NCBI RefSeq assembly: GCF_003285545.1 | Contig: NZ_QLNV01000010.1 | Location: forward strand, 1-64,000 | Length of the DNA: 64,000 bases | Origin: Sinomicrobium soli | Lineage (GTDB): Bacteria > Bacteroidota > Bacteroidia > Flavobacteriales > Flavobacteriaceae | Direction of reading: 5' to 3' | Program-made: the position numbers and the translations under genes | In this document: positions 27,293-36,516 of the stretch, piece after piece | Position numbering within the stretch: position 1 is the first letter of the stretch | Layout: each line of letters starts with the position of its first letter | The notes under the pieces: generated by a model | Told to the model about the DNA's origin: nothing | The model's database searches: none | What the model saw: only the letters and a program-made list of their open reading frames with translations

Positions 27293-28885
27293 CTATAATT
27301 TCTGGTCGTTTCCCGACTTGACATACGGGGGCTGAAAATGGGCCGGGGGCACTTCATAGGTTTCCCGCAAACGCTCCAGCTCATTCCTGAGTTCGCCGAC
27401 AATCTCTTTATACTCCTCGTCATCATACCTGTTATCCGTTTCACCAGGGTCCTTTTCCAGGTCGTAAAACTCCCATTCGTCGCCGGTATAGAAATGAATG
27501 AGCTTATACCGGTCGGTCCGCACCCCGTCATGACGTGCCACACCGTGCAGGCCGTGATCGTAATAGTGATAGTATATGCTGTTCCGCCATTCGGCGGGGC
27601 TGTTCCCTTCCAGTAAGGACAGATAGGACCGCCCCTGTATCTCCTCCGGTTTAGCCACTCCTGCGACATCCAGGAACGTAGGTGCAAAATCGATGTTCTG
27701 TACCATTTCGTCTATCTCGCTTCCCGGCGCTATATGCCCCGGCCATCTCATGACAAGTGGCGGCCGGAGGGATTCTTCATACATAAACCGTTTTTCTGCC
27801 CAGCCGTGCTCCCCGGTAAAAAAGCCCTGGTCTGACGTATATACCAACAGGGTGTTGTCCCTGATCTCCGGGTGTTCATCCAGCCAGGCCAGCAATCTCC
27901 CCACATTCTCGTCCACTCCGTCTATCATCCGGAGATAATCCTTGATAAACTTCTGGTATTCGAAACGTCGCAGGGCATCTCCTTCCAGCAATCCCTTTTC
28001 TTTCATTTCCAGGTATTCCCTGGTCTCCGGATCTTTGTAGCCATGCCATTTCCGCAGTTGCTCCTCCGTCATCCTCGAATAGTAAATATTATCGGAAGGA
28101 TCGTGGTCTTCCAGCAGGGGCAACGGCCTGTAATCAAATCCCATTCTGGCCCCGGCAGCACTTGACGTCCTGGTGCTGTAATCGTCGAAAAGTGTTTCCG
28201 GTTCGGGAAAGGTATCGTTCACATACCGGTCCAGAAAACGGAATTCCGGCATTCTCGGAACATGAGGTGCCTTATATTGCACAAACAGCACAAAGGGATC
28301 ATCTCCTTCCTTCCCGGTATTCCCGGAGAGCCAGTCAAGGGCCTTGTCGGTTACCAGGTCGGTAGCATGCCCTTCCAGGGTTTCCTTTTTTCCGTCCCCG
28401 TATTCGAATTCGGGATTGTAATAAAACCCCTGTTTTCCCGCGCCGGTCAGCCGGCAGGAAAAGTCGAAGGTTTCTCCCGGCGGACTGTTGAGGTGCCATT
28501 TACCTATCAATGCGGTAGTATAGCCCGCATTTTGTAACAGCCCGGGAAAACCCGCCTGCGTGTTATCCCAGGGCGATGCATTTCCCACCACCCCGTTCTT
28601 GTGGCTGTGTTTTCCCGTGAGTATGGAAGCCCTGCTCGGGTTGCATATGGAATTGGCGACAAAACTGTTGGTAAAAATGGCCCCTTCTTCTGCGATCCGG
28701 TCTATATTCGGAGTGTGATTAATGGCATTGTCATACGCACTCACGGTGCGCCTGGCCTGGTCGTCGGTCATTATAAAAATGATATTGGGGCGTTGCTCCG
28801 TCTTTGCATCCGGTTTCTTTTTCTCCGCACAGGAGACCAGTCCGGCCATCGCTGCAATAAGTAATAATGTTTTCTTTCTATTCAT
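27293..28885 (-). CDS. Formylglycine-dependent sulfatase, lipoprotein (S1 family)
   Basis: 530 residues. A lipoprotein signal ends in GLVSCA (Cys 19). The sulfatase signature is complete: SICNPSRASILTGK, with Cys 81 as the residue that a maturase converts to formylglycine. Metal ligands include the DD pair at 41-42 (IMTDDQ) and VYTSDQGFFTGEHGW. It resembles N-acetylglucosamine-6-sulfatase-like members, but subfamily is uncertain. The same fold includes phosphodiester hydrolases. Its ATG overlaps the stop of the upstream GH144 gene (ATGA), so it belongs to this operon. The needed maturase is not in the window. Confidence 0.88.
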   Translation of the reverse strand: MNRKKTLLLIAAMAGLVSCAEKKKPDAKTEQRPNIIFIMTDDQARRTVSAYDNAINHTPNIDRIAEEGAIFTNSFVANSICNPSRASILTGKHSHKNGVVGNASPWDNTQAGFPGLLQNAGYTTALIGKWHLNSPPGETFDFSCRLTGAGKQGFYYNPEFEYGDGKKETLEGHATDLVTDKALDWLSGNTGKEGDDPFVLFVQYKAPHVPRMPEFRFLDRYVNDTFPEPETLFDDYSTRTSSAAGARMGFDYRPLPLLEDHDPSDNIYYSRMTEEQLRKWHGYKDPETREYLEMKEKGLLEGDALRRFEYQKFIKDYLRMIDGVDENVGRLLAWLDEHPEIRDNTLLVYTSDQGFFTGEHGWAEKRFMYEESLRPPLVMRWPGHIAPGSEIDEMVQNIDFAPTFLDVAGVAKPEEIQGRSYLSLLEGNSPAEWRNSIYYHYYDHGLHGVARHDGVRTDRYKLIHFYTGDEWEFYDLEKDPGETDNRYDDEEYKEIVGELRNELERLRETYEVPPAHFQPPYVKSGNDQKL

Positions 28886-30279
28886 GGTATTTCTGAACTT
28901 GTAAATCCGAGTTTGGTCAACCCGTTGCGAACGTCTTCATTCCGCATAAACAGGTTCCAGAGCAATCCGCTCCGGTAATTTTCTATCATAATGATCTGGG
29001 GCCCCTGGTCTATAGCGAGATAAGCCTCTGCCACCCAGTAACCGTATTCCGGACTGAAGGCATCGTAAAAACCTGCAGGACCGAGCAATATATCTTTTTT
29101 ACTGTAGAAAAAATGCATGGCTGCCAGTGATTCTTCAGGGGTATACGGAATGGAACTTATGGCTGCCGTAGGAGAAATCACCCCCGTGTCACTGGCGGGC
29201 TTATGGGCACTATACCCCGTAGTACCGTCGGGCTGCCGGGTATAGCTGGCTGTCAATCCCCAGCAGTCCGGGCCGTAATCGGTATAACCGTTGGGGTTCT
29301 CCACACAATACCGGTAATTGATATTGCTGTGGCTGACATTGAGTTCCCGGTAATCTGCGTACTGGTCAGACAGCCCCATAGGATTTAACCCCAGGTAGGA
29401 ATAATGCGCCCAGAACAGGGGGCCTCCGTAATTCGGTGCCCCGGCATGGTCGAGAACCAGCGGAAAACCGTACTGGGAATGTCCGGAAACAATATCGCCA
29501 TTTCCCGCCCATCCCTGGTGATAGGCTTCTGCCGGAATGGTGTGACCCGGCGATGCCGCACCGAGTACATAGGCGATCAGGGTCTCGTTATACCCTTTCA
29601 GCTCCAGGTTTATGGCAAAACCGTGATCGGGGCTCCAATGCCAGTACAGCGTATTCCTGTCCTGGGTATACCAGTCCCATTCTATCCCTTTCCAAAGCAG
29701 GTCTGCCTTGTCGGCCAGGGCGGTTTCTTCTTCCGGTCCGTCTTTAAAATATTCCTTTACACAGATGAGCCCCTGGGCAAAAAAAGCGGTTTCCACGAGG
29801 TCTCCCCCGTTGTCCTGGTCACTGAAAAGAAGTACGCTTCCGTCGGCACCGTTGATCCAGTGCGGCCAGGCACCGTGAAAGCGATCTGCATTTTCAAAGA
29901 ACTCCAGGATGCCGGTCAGCCGGCCGATGCCCTCACTCCTGGATATAAAACCACGCTCTATACCCACCAGAATGGCCATCAGTCCGAAGCCGCTGCCCCC
30001 GGTGGCCACTACGTGCTCGCTGTTACCGGGGTCATCGGGGTGATAGCGTTCCCTTGCCGCCCCGGAGTTTGCCTCGGCAAAATCCCAGAAATAACGGAAG
30101 GTAGTCTCCTGCGTCAGGTCCATGATCTCCTCATCGGTGAGGGGATCGGGAACCTGCGGCTCCTCCGGTTCTTCCGGATTTCCCGGATCGGGAGGAGGTT
30201 CCTGACCGGAATCGCCCGAGCACGACAATACTGCAATGCCCAGGCAAAACAGCAGGAAGTACGATCTCATTGTTCTCAT
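28882..30279 (-). CDS. GH144-like (glucoamylase-like domain) lipoprotein, copy 2
   Basis: 465 residues. Lipoprotein signal to Cys 20 (GIAVLSCSG), then a Pro/Glu-rich linker. The catalytic (alpha/alpha)6 domain belongs to the Pfam glucoamylase-like family: FRYFWDFAEANSGAARER, GGSGFGLMAILVGIERGF, NRFHGxWPHW-type DRFHGAWPHWINGADG, GGDLVETAFFAQGL and YWHWSPDH. Characterised relatives form GH144, endo-beta-1,2-glucanases and sophorose-releasing enzymes. It probably cuts beta-1,2-glucan at the cell surface or in the periplasm. It overlaps its neighbours by four bases on both sides. Close in sequence to the next gene. Confidence 0.8.
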   Translation of the reverse strand: MRTMRSYFLLFCLGIAVLSCSGDSGQEPPPDPGNPEEPEEPQVPDPLTDEEIMDLTQETTFRYFWDFAEANSGAARERYHPDDPGNSEHVVATGGSGFGLMAILVGIERGFISRSEGIGRLTGILEFFENADRFHGAWPHWINGADGSVLLFSDQDNGGDLVETAFFAQGLICVKEYFKDGPEEETALADKADLLWKGIEWDWYTQDRNTLYWHWSPDHGFAINLELKGYNETLIAYVLGAASPGHTIPAEAYHQGWAGNGDIVSGHSQYGFPLVLDHAGAPNYGGPLFWAHYSYLGLNPMGLSDQYADYRELNVSHSNINYRYCVENPNGYTDYGPDCWGLTASYTRQPDGTTGYSAHKPASDTGVISPTAAISSIPYTPEESLAAMHFFYSKKDILLGPAGFYDAFSPEYGYWVAEAYLAIDQGPQIIMIENYRSGLLWNLFMRNEDVRNGLTKLGFTSSEIP

Positions 30280-31661
30280 CGGGAAATATAAGGGCTGTTA
30301 AACCCGAGCCGTGTCAGCCCGTGCTGCACATCTTTATTGTTCATAAAAAGGTCCCATAACAGGCCGCTGCGATAATTCTCTATCATCACGGGAATAGGTC
30401 CCTGGTCTATGGCGAGGTATCGTTCCACATACCAGTTATGTTCAGGGCTGAAAGCATCGTAAGGCCCGTATTTCCCCACAATACTATCTCCCTTTCCATA
30501 CAGGTTCCGCAACATCTTCATACTCTCTTCGGGAGTATACGGAAACGAAGACAGCGCCGCCGTAGGCGAGATCACCCCCGTGTCGTCTCCGGGCCGGTGG
30601 GCGTGATACCCGTTTACGGAATAACTGGAAGTAAGCCCCCACAGGTCCTCTCCGTATCCCTGGTGTTTTTCCGGGTTGTCTGTGGCATACCTGTAATTGA
30701 TCAGCGCGTGGTTCCTGTTGAGTGCCCAGTAATCCCCGTATTTGTCGGAGAGCCCTTTCGGGCTAAGCCCCAGGTGGGAATAATGCGCCCAGAACAGGGG
30801 ACCGACCGGCGCATCGTCGTGCTCGTAATGATCGAGGACCGTTTCCAGTTCATAAAATGTAGTATCATTCGCAATATCACCGTTCCTGGCCCATCCCTTG
30901 TGATATGCATCGGGTGTTATGGCATGGGTGGGAGAAGCCGCGGCCAGTACATACATGACCAGGCATTCGTTATAGCCCCCTATGGGGAAGTTCATCTCCC
31001 ATTTGTGTTCGGGCGACCAGTGCCAGTAGAGTACATCCTCTCCTTTCGTATACCAGTTCCATTCCACTTCACGCCACAGTTTGTCGATACGGGAGACAAG
31101 TTCCTTTTCCTTATCCGACCCATCCTTAAAATACTCCCCGACGGTAAGCAGTCCCTGTACCAGGAAGGCAGTCTCCACGAGATCACCCCCGTCGTCCCTG
31201 GTACTGAAAGCTTTTACCTTCCCGGTTTTCCCGTAGAGCCAGTGTGGCCATACGCCGTGAAACCGGTCGGCCTTCTCCAGGAACCCGACGATCTTTTCAT
31301 AGCGTTCCAGGGCTTCTTCCCTGCTGATAAACCCTCGCTCCACGCCTACGAGAATGGCCATCAGCCCGAAACCGCTCCCTCCTGTGGTAACGACATCCTG
31401 ATCGTCCTGCGGGTACTCCCCGTCTATATGGATGCGCTCCGGAGCCATGCCTGAATTGGGCTCGGCACCTCCCCAGAAATAATCAAAGGTTTGTCGCTGA
31501 ACGAGATCCAGCAGTTCGTCGTCGGCAGGTATTTCCCCATCGCCATTATTTTCCTGTTGTTCCGGCGTATGGGCGCCGGAGGCATCTTTTACCTCTTTTT
31601 TATTGTTTTTACAAGCGATAAAAAAAATCAGGCTCAGGGTTAAAACGGATATTCGCATCAT
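30276..31661 (-). CDS. GH144-like (glucoamylase-like domain) lipoprotein, copy 1
   Basis: 461 residues from the Met-Met at 31661, which opens the lipoprotein signal ending LIFFIACKN; the upstream frame was rejected. It shares all main blocks with the gene that follows: FDYFWGGAEPNSGMAPER, GGSGFGLMAILVGVERGF, DRFHGVWPHWLYG, GGDLVETAFLVQGL, YWHWSPEHKW and GPLFWAHYSHLGLSPKGLSD. Family knowledge points to beta-1,2-glucan cleavage. Two divergent copies in tandem suggest a split of work, for example endo-acting and sophorose-releasing. It follows susD after 63 bases. Confidence 0.8.
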   Translation of the reverse strand: MMRISVLTLSLIFFIACKNNKKEVKDASGAHTPEQQENNGDGEIPADDELLDLVQRQTFDYFWGGAEPNSGMAPERIHIDGEYPQDDQDVVTTGGSGFGLMAILVGVERGFISREEALERYEKIVGFLEKADRFHGVWPHWLYGKTGKVKAFSTRDDGGDLVETAFLVQGLLTVGEYFKDGSDKEKELVSRIDKLWREVEWNWYTKGEDVLYWHWSPEHKWEMNFPIGGYNECLVMYVLAAASPTHAITPDAYHKGWARNGDIANDTTFYELETVLDHYEHDDAPVGPLFWAHYSHLGLSPKGLSDKYGDYWALNRNHALINYRYATDNPEKHQGYGEDLWGLTSSYSVNGYHAHRPGDDTGVISPTAALSSFPYTPEESMKMLRNLYGKGDSIVGKYGPYDAFSPEHNWYVERYLAIDQGPIPVMIENYRSGLLWDLFMNNKDVQHGLTRLGFNSPYISR

Positions 31662-31724
31662 TATTCTACTGTTTTCTAAAGATTTTCTGTTTATACCGGC
31701 GGGTATCAGCATTATGAGGTCTCT

Positions 31725-33155
31725 CTACCAGCCGGGGTTCTGTGTCATTTCGGGGGTTTGATTGATCTGATCGTTGGGAATAGGGAATAACTCGTGTTTT
31801 CCATCTTCAAAAGGTTTTCCATGCGCTCTCATCACCTGCCCGGCCTGCCCGGTACGGATCAGGTCGAACCAGCGGTCGTGTTCAAAGGCCAGTTCCAGCC
31901 GTCGTTCCTTCCAGATCAGTTCCCTTAGCTGCCCCTGGTCTGCCGTTTCTATCAACGGGAGGTCTACCCGGTCCCTTACCCGGTTCAGGGAAGAAAGGGC
32001 CGTATTGGCATCTCCCGATTCATTGGCAGCCTCAGCATGAATCAATAAGATTTCCCCAAAACGGAGAATGCGAACATTTTTATCTCCGTCAGAATCTCCA
32101 AGGTTTGCACTGGAATATGCTTTTTCATTATACATCGGGTTTTCAACACTTTCTGAGACTTCCCTACCATCCCATAAGGTCTCCCCCCTGAATATGATGG
32201 TTGCATCCCTCCGAATATTATCATTTTCTGTATTAAAAGCATCCAGCAAATCTTGTGATGGTACATTATATCCCCAACCCCAGCCACCAGTTCCCCTGGG
32301 AGCCTGTGTCTGAGAATATTGATTTACTCCATGGGCTATTTGCTCTCCCCTGGCCTGCACTTCAAAAATGGATTCTACACCATTTTCACTATATTCTCTC
32401 CATATATCTTCATAATTGGGTTCTAAACTATACTCTCCGGAAGTAATCACCATATTGGCATAATTCTGAGCATCTTCCCATCGCTCCTGATACAAATATA
32501 CTTTTGACAGCAGGGCCTGCGCCGCTCCTTTTGTGGCCCTACCGAGATCGGAAGCAGCGTATTCGCTTTTCAGGGGCAATACTTCGATGGCTTCGGTCAG
32601 GTCCTGTTCTATAAAAGCATAGACCTCTTCTACGGGAACCCGCTCTATAAGATCGATATGTTGTAATGGAATGTCCCCAAAGGAACGGACCAGCCAGAAA
32701 TAATGTAATGCTCTGAGAAATTTTGCCTCACCGATCAGCCTGTTCTTATGGTTTTCATCAGACAAACCATATTCTTCTGCATACTCTATAGCATAGGATG
32801 CCCTCCCTATACTTTTATACCAGTGTGTCCAGACATCAGTGATTGAAGGTGTCGTTGAAGAATGGGTCAATCCATCCAAAAAATGTTTATCAGTTCCGGT
32901 TTCCGTCGGAGTACTTCCTTTATCTCCATTGTCTGATATGATCTCAGTAACCCCGAGATAGGAAAATGCATAAGTCCAATCAGTAAGCATTCCATAACTG
33001 CTTATTACATAGTCATCAGGTTCAAACACCTCTCCACTGTCTTCGGCATCGATCCTTTCCCTGGAATCAACATCCAGAAAATCTTCGTTACAACCGTATA
33101 ACAAGATGATCGAAAATAAGAAAATGTATATATTCTTAAGTCTTAATAGTTTCAT
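31725..33155 (-). CDS. SusD/RagB family glycan-binding lipoprotein
   Basis: 476 residues. Lipoprotein signal with Cys at 22 (LLYGCNEDF). The SusD-like N-terminal helices (TDVWTHWYKSIGRASYAIEY) and TPR-type core follow, and the C-terminal RagB/SusD pattern is clear: LRFGEILLIHAEAANESGD and LIWKERRLELAFEHDRWFDL. The protein forms the lid of the SusC transporter and binds the oligosaccharide at the surface. It lies 23 bases downstream of susC. Much of the N-terminal half is AT-richer than the 3' end and the hydrolase genes. Confidence 0.93.
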   Translation of the reverse strand: MKLLRLKNIYIFLFSIILLYGCNEDFLDVDSRERIDAEDSGEVFEPDDYVISSYGMLTDWTYAFSYLGVTEIISDNGDKGSTPTETGTDKHFLDGLTHSSTTPSITDVWTHWYKSIGRASYAIEYAEEYGLSDENHKNRLIGEAKFLRALHYFWLVRSFGDIPLQHIDLIERVPVEEVYAFIEQDLTEAIEVLPLKSEYAASDLGRATKGAAQALLSKVYLYQERWEDAQNYANMVITSGEYSLEPNYEDIWREYSENGVESIFEVQARGEQIAHGVNQYSQTQAPRGTGGWGWGYNVPSQDLLDAFNTENDNIRRDATIIFRGETLWDGREVSESVENPMYNEKAYSSANLGDSDGDKNVRILRFGEILLIHAEAANESGDANTALSSLNRVRDRVDLPLIETADQGQLRELIWKERRLELAFEHDRWFDLIRTGQAGQVMRAHGKPFEDGKHELFPIPNDQINQTPEMTQNPGW

Positions 33156-33178
33156 GATTACACATTTAATTGTTGTTT

Positions 33179-36100
33179 TTATAACTCCAGATTTATTCCG
33201 AATAAAAATGTCTTTGTATTCGGATACGCCGCCAATTCAACTCCTGCAGTCCTGTAGGGGTTACCTCCTTCACTCCCTATAATTTCAGGGGTAAATCCGG
33301 AATAATCTGTAAACATAAAAGGGTTTTGTGCCGTGAAATAAACCCGAAGTTTTGAGACATATTTTGAAAAATCAGGTAAAGTATATCCAAGCGTGATATT
33401 ATTTATTCTGAAAAATGCCCCGCTCTCCAGGTAATAATCGGAGGCTTCAACGTCTCGGTCAGCTCCTGGATGCGCATTAGTAGAGTTTTCTCCCGTCCAC
33501 CGGGTATTATAAGTATCTACAGTGATATTTTCACTATTTGTTCTGGTGCTTTTAAGACCGTTATATACTTTATTGCCTCCCACACCAAAACCATCCACAC
33601 TAAAATCGACATTTTTATAGTTCAAACCGAGACGGACCCCATAATTATATTTCGGAATATAAGAGCCAAAGAATTTTTTATCCCTGTCATCAATCACTCC
33701 ATCCTGATTTTGATCTTTATAACGCAAATGTCCCGGCCCTGCTCCTGCAATAGAAGCGTTGTTATCAATCTCATCCTGATTTTGCCAAACTCCTTCTACT
33801 TCGTACATCCACCAGGCTCCTAAGGGTTGTCCTTCCTCCAGTCTTTTGGTAATCCTACCATTATTTAAGCTCCCTCCTGTCATACCGTCATAAGCCGGTT
33901 TGACATTTTCCACAACATTTTTATTATATGAAAAATTTCCTCCGATGCTATAAGACCAATCGTCAGATAAATTGTCTTTCCACTCCAGAGCAACTTCTAC
34001 GCCTTTATTGGATACCTCTGCACCATGATCATAGAAATCCTCAGCAAATTGAGAATCCAAAAGCGGTTGTACCAGAAGAATCATATTCTTTGTCGTTTTA
34101 TCGTAATAGTCTATACTACCTGACAGGCGATAATCCATTAGTTCAAAATCTAAACCTGCTCCCCATTCTTCCACAATCTCCCAGGTTATATCCTGAACCG
34201 GGCTTGCCACAGATGCACCAAAGATTAACTCCTGATTAGGACCCAAAACATAATTTTGACTATCACTACCTGTACTTGTCCTTATTTCATTGACATTAAA
34301 CGGCACATTCTGATTACCAAGCCGGCCCCATCCTCCCCTTAATTTCAGGAAATTGATTGTTTCGGAACCATTCATAAAATCTTCGTTGGAAATCGTCCAT
34401 CCCAGGCCGAAAGAGGGAAAGTTCTCCCAAAAATTCTCTCCTGATTTAAACACGCTGGATCCATCTCTTCTTATTGTAGCCGTAATATAGTATTTGTTGT
34501 CAAAATCATACTGGGTACGGGCAAAATATGACATTAATGTTCTCGGTGTATAATAGACATTCTCAGTAATATTATCAAAAAAACCACTCACATGTTGTAT
34601 ACTCCAATACTGTTCTTTTTCAGGCACTTCGAACCCTTGTCCGTACAATCTTCTACCGACGTCGGTCTTTTCTTTAGAGCCTCCCAGCACAACGTTAAGA
34701 TGATGTTTATCGAAGGTTTTGTCGAAAGTCAAAAAGGCATCCCAGTTCCATCTGAAAGTTTCAATATCCTCGAGAGATAGAGAATTATACGCCCAGGAAG
34801 TTGGTGTTGCTCCTTCATCAAACTTATTTCTTTCATTCTCAAATTGTTCATACGTCCTCGTTGGATCTTCCGCTATCCATCGCTCCCGTACAGGATTAAA
34901 AATTCTCTTATCTGAATAATATTTAGTTGCTCCAAATCTGGAAGTGGCTTTCAAATAATCAGTAATGGCAAATTCTCCCGTAAAGCCTCCTTGCAATGTG
35001 GCAGTATGTATCTTTTCATTTTGAAAAAACAAGTCAGCCATTGGATTTCCGTGAGAGTATAACCTTCCGACAGATTCTCCGGGACCAGCTTCATAAGTAA
35101 CTATCCCTGTAGTCTGGTTTACAAAAGACTGCCCCCATCTTCCATTTTCATAATGCACCGGTACCAACGGCGACTGACGATATGCGTTATTAAAAGCACC
35201 CAGGGGTTTCGGGTTTTCATTAGTAAAAGAAATGTTGAGGTTTTGCCTAAGGACAAGCTTATCTTCGAACAGCTTATATACATTGTTGTTTTTTATCGTT
35301 CCCCTGCGGAATTTGTGATCCTTCAGAACACCTTCTTCTTCATAGTGATTATAACTGAAATAATAGTCTACATGCTCTCCACCTCCTGAAACTGCAAAAG
35401 TATTGTTATTAACAGTTCCTACCTGGGCCAGTTCGTCATACCAATCAGTATTATACATTTGCTCCTCTTGCAAGGTGTATCCCCCTATGGCAGCAGCTCC
35501 TTCATTAAAATAATTTATATACTGACGAGCATTGGCCATCTTCACAGGGTTTAATATACTTTTAGCCCCATAAAAAGAATCAAAAGTAAATTTAGTTTTC
35601 CCTTTTTTCCCCTGTTTAGTAGTCACGATAATTACCCCATTTGCAGCTCGTAAACCATAAATGGAAGCAGAAGATGCATCCTTCAATACATCTACTTTTA
35701 ATATATCCGAAGGACTAATGGTTTTGATATTATCTACAGGCACTCCGTCTACAATATATAACGGATCCCTTCCGGAAAGTGCCGTGCCGAGTCCACGAAT
35801 AATTACCGTAGGAGTAGCTCCTGGTTGATCACTGTTAATAATATTAATCCCGGGAACTTTCCCCTGAATCGCCTGAGTTGCCGTTAATGCAGGCTGTTTA
35901 ACAATGTCTTCCGCTTCTATACTACTTATAGAACCGGTCAGATCTGCCTTTTTCTGCGTACCATACCCGACAACCACCACCTCGTCCAGCTCAGCGGTGT
36001 CTTCTTCGAGTACGATCACGATATCACCGGTATCTTCTACGGTGACATTCTTGCTTTTAAACCCTACATAGGATACCTGGAGTACATCGCCGGGCGAGGC

Positions 36101-36286
36101 TTCCAGGCTGAAGTTCCCGTCAAAATCGGAAACCGCATAACTATTGGTCCCTTCCACTACAATATTAGCTCCCGGTAAGGGCTGGTCGTTTGTATCCACC
36201 ACTTTACCGTTTAATGTGTTCTGCGCAATAACTCCTATAGGAAGTAATGCCGTACAGCATATCAGCCAAAACAATTTTACCTTCAT
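33179..36286 (-). CDS. SusC/RagA family TonB-linked outer-membrane transporter
   Basis: 1035 residues from the ATG at 36286, which opens a signal peptide ending PIGVIAQ; the upstream frame was rejected. Residues about 25-105 are the CarboxypepD_reg-like domain (GKVVDTNDQPLPGANIVVEG). The TonB-box region is EVVVVGYGTQKKADLTGS. The plug carries the SusC signature VDVLKDASSASIYGLRAANG, followed by the large barrel. It imports oligosaccharides across the outer membrane with TonB energy. Codons for the signal and first domain are GC-rich whereas the plug and barrel are AT-richer. A 12-bp direct repeat lies upstream. Confidence 0.95.
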   Translation of the reverse strand: MKVKLFWLICCTALLPIGVIAQNTLNGKVVDTNDQPLPGANIVVEGTNSYAVSDFDGNFSLEASPGDVLQVSYVGFKSKNVTVEDTGDIVIVLEEDTAELDEVVVVGYGTQKKADLTGSISSIEAEDIVKQPALTATQAIQGKVPGINIINSDQPGATPTVIIRGLGTALSGRDPLYIVDGVPVDNIKTISPSDILKVDVLKDASSASIYGLRAANGVIIVTTKQGKKGKTKFTFDSFYGAKSILNPVKMANARQYINYFNEGAAAIGGYTLQEEQMYNTDWYDELAQVGTVNNNTFAVSGGGEHVDYYFSYNHYEEEGVLKDHKFRRGTIKNNNVYKLFEDKLVLRQNLNISFTNENPKPLGAFNNAYRQSPLVPVHYENGRWGQSFVNQTTGIVTYEAGPGESVGRLYSHGNPMADLFFQNEKIHTATLQGGFTGEFAITDYLKATSRFGATKYYSDKRIFNPVRERWIAEDPTRTYEQFENERNKFDEGATPTSWAYNSLSLEDIETFRWNWDAFLTFDKTFDKHHLNVVLGGSKEKTDVGRRLYGQGFEVPEKEQYWSIQHVSGFFDNITENVYYTPRTLMSYFARTQYDFDNKYYITATIRRDGSSVFKSGENFWENFPSFGLGWTISNEDFMNGSETINFLKLRGGWGRLGNQNVPFNVNEIRTSTGSDSQNYVLGPNQELIFGASVASPVQDITWEIVEEWGAGLDFELMDYRLSGSIDYYDKTTKNMILLVQPLLDSQFAEDFYDHGAEVSNKGVEVALEWKDNLSDDWSYSIGGNFSYNKNVVENVKPAYDGMTGGSLNNGRITKRLEEGQPLGAWWMYEVEGVWQNQDEIDNNASIAGAGPGHLRYKDQNQDGVIDDRDKKFFGSYIPKYNYGVRLGLNYKNVDFSVDGFGVGGNKVYNGLKSTRTNSENITVDTYNTRWTGENSTNAHPGADRDVEASDYYLESGAFFRINNITLGYTLPDFSKYVSKLRVYFTAQNPFMFTDYSGFTPEIIGSEGGNPYRTAGVELAAYPNTKTFLFGINLEL

Positions 36287-36348
36287 AATAAAAGATTTGA
36301 TTTTAAAGTCGAAGATAAAATTAGGTACACGCCGGATTTTACGGCTTC

Positions 36349-36473
36349 GTAGTAATGATGTAATACACCTCACCCATGCTGATTAAAAAATAAAAAACTG
36401 AAAAACAACACATTAAAACAATACTCGAGAAACAGATTCCTAAAAATTTTAACATGTTGATGTAGTAATGATG
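36349..36473. promoter_or_regulatory. Direct-repeat pair upstream of susC (possible operator)
   Basis: The 12-mer GTAGTAATGATG occurs at 36349-36360 and again at 36462-36473, in the same orientation, 113 bases apart, inside the only long intergenic gap between the LuxR-type regulator and susC. I infer a binding site for that regulator; no experiment or database supports it. Confidence 0.35.
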
Positions 36474-36516
36474 AGTTTTTTATACCTAAAAAAGAGTATT
36501 ATTTTTTAAACGATCA

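Noticed and set aside
30438-31454. 338-codon open frame on the plus strand
   Set aside because: Antisense shadow of the first GH144-like gene.
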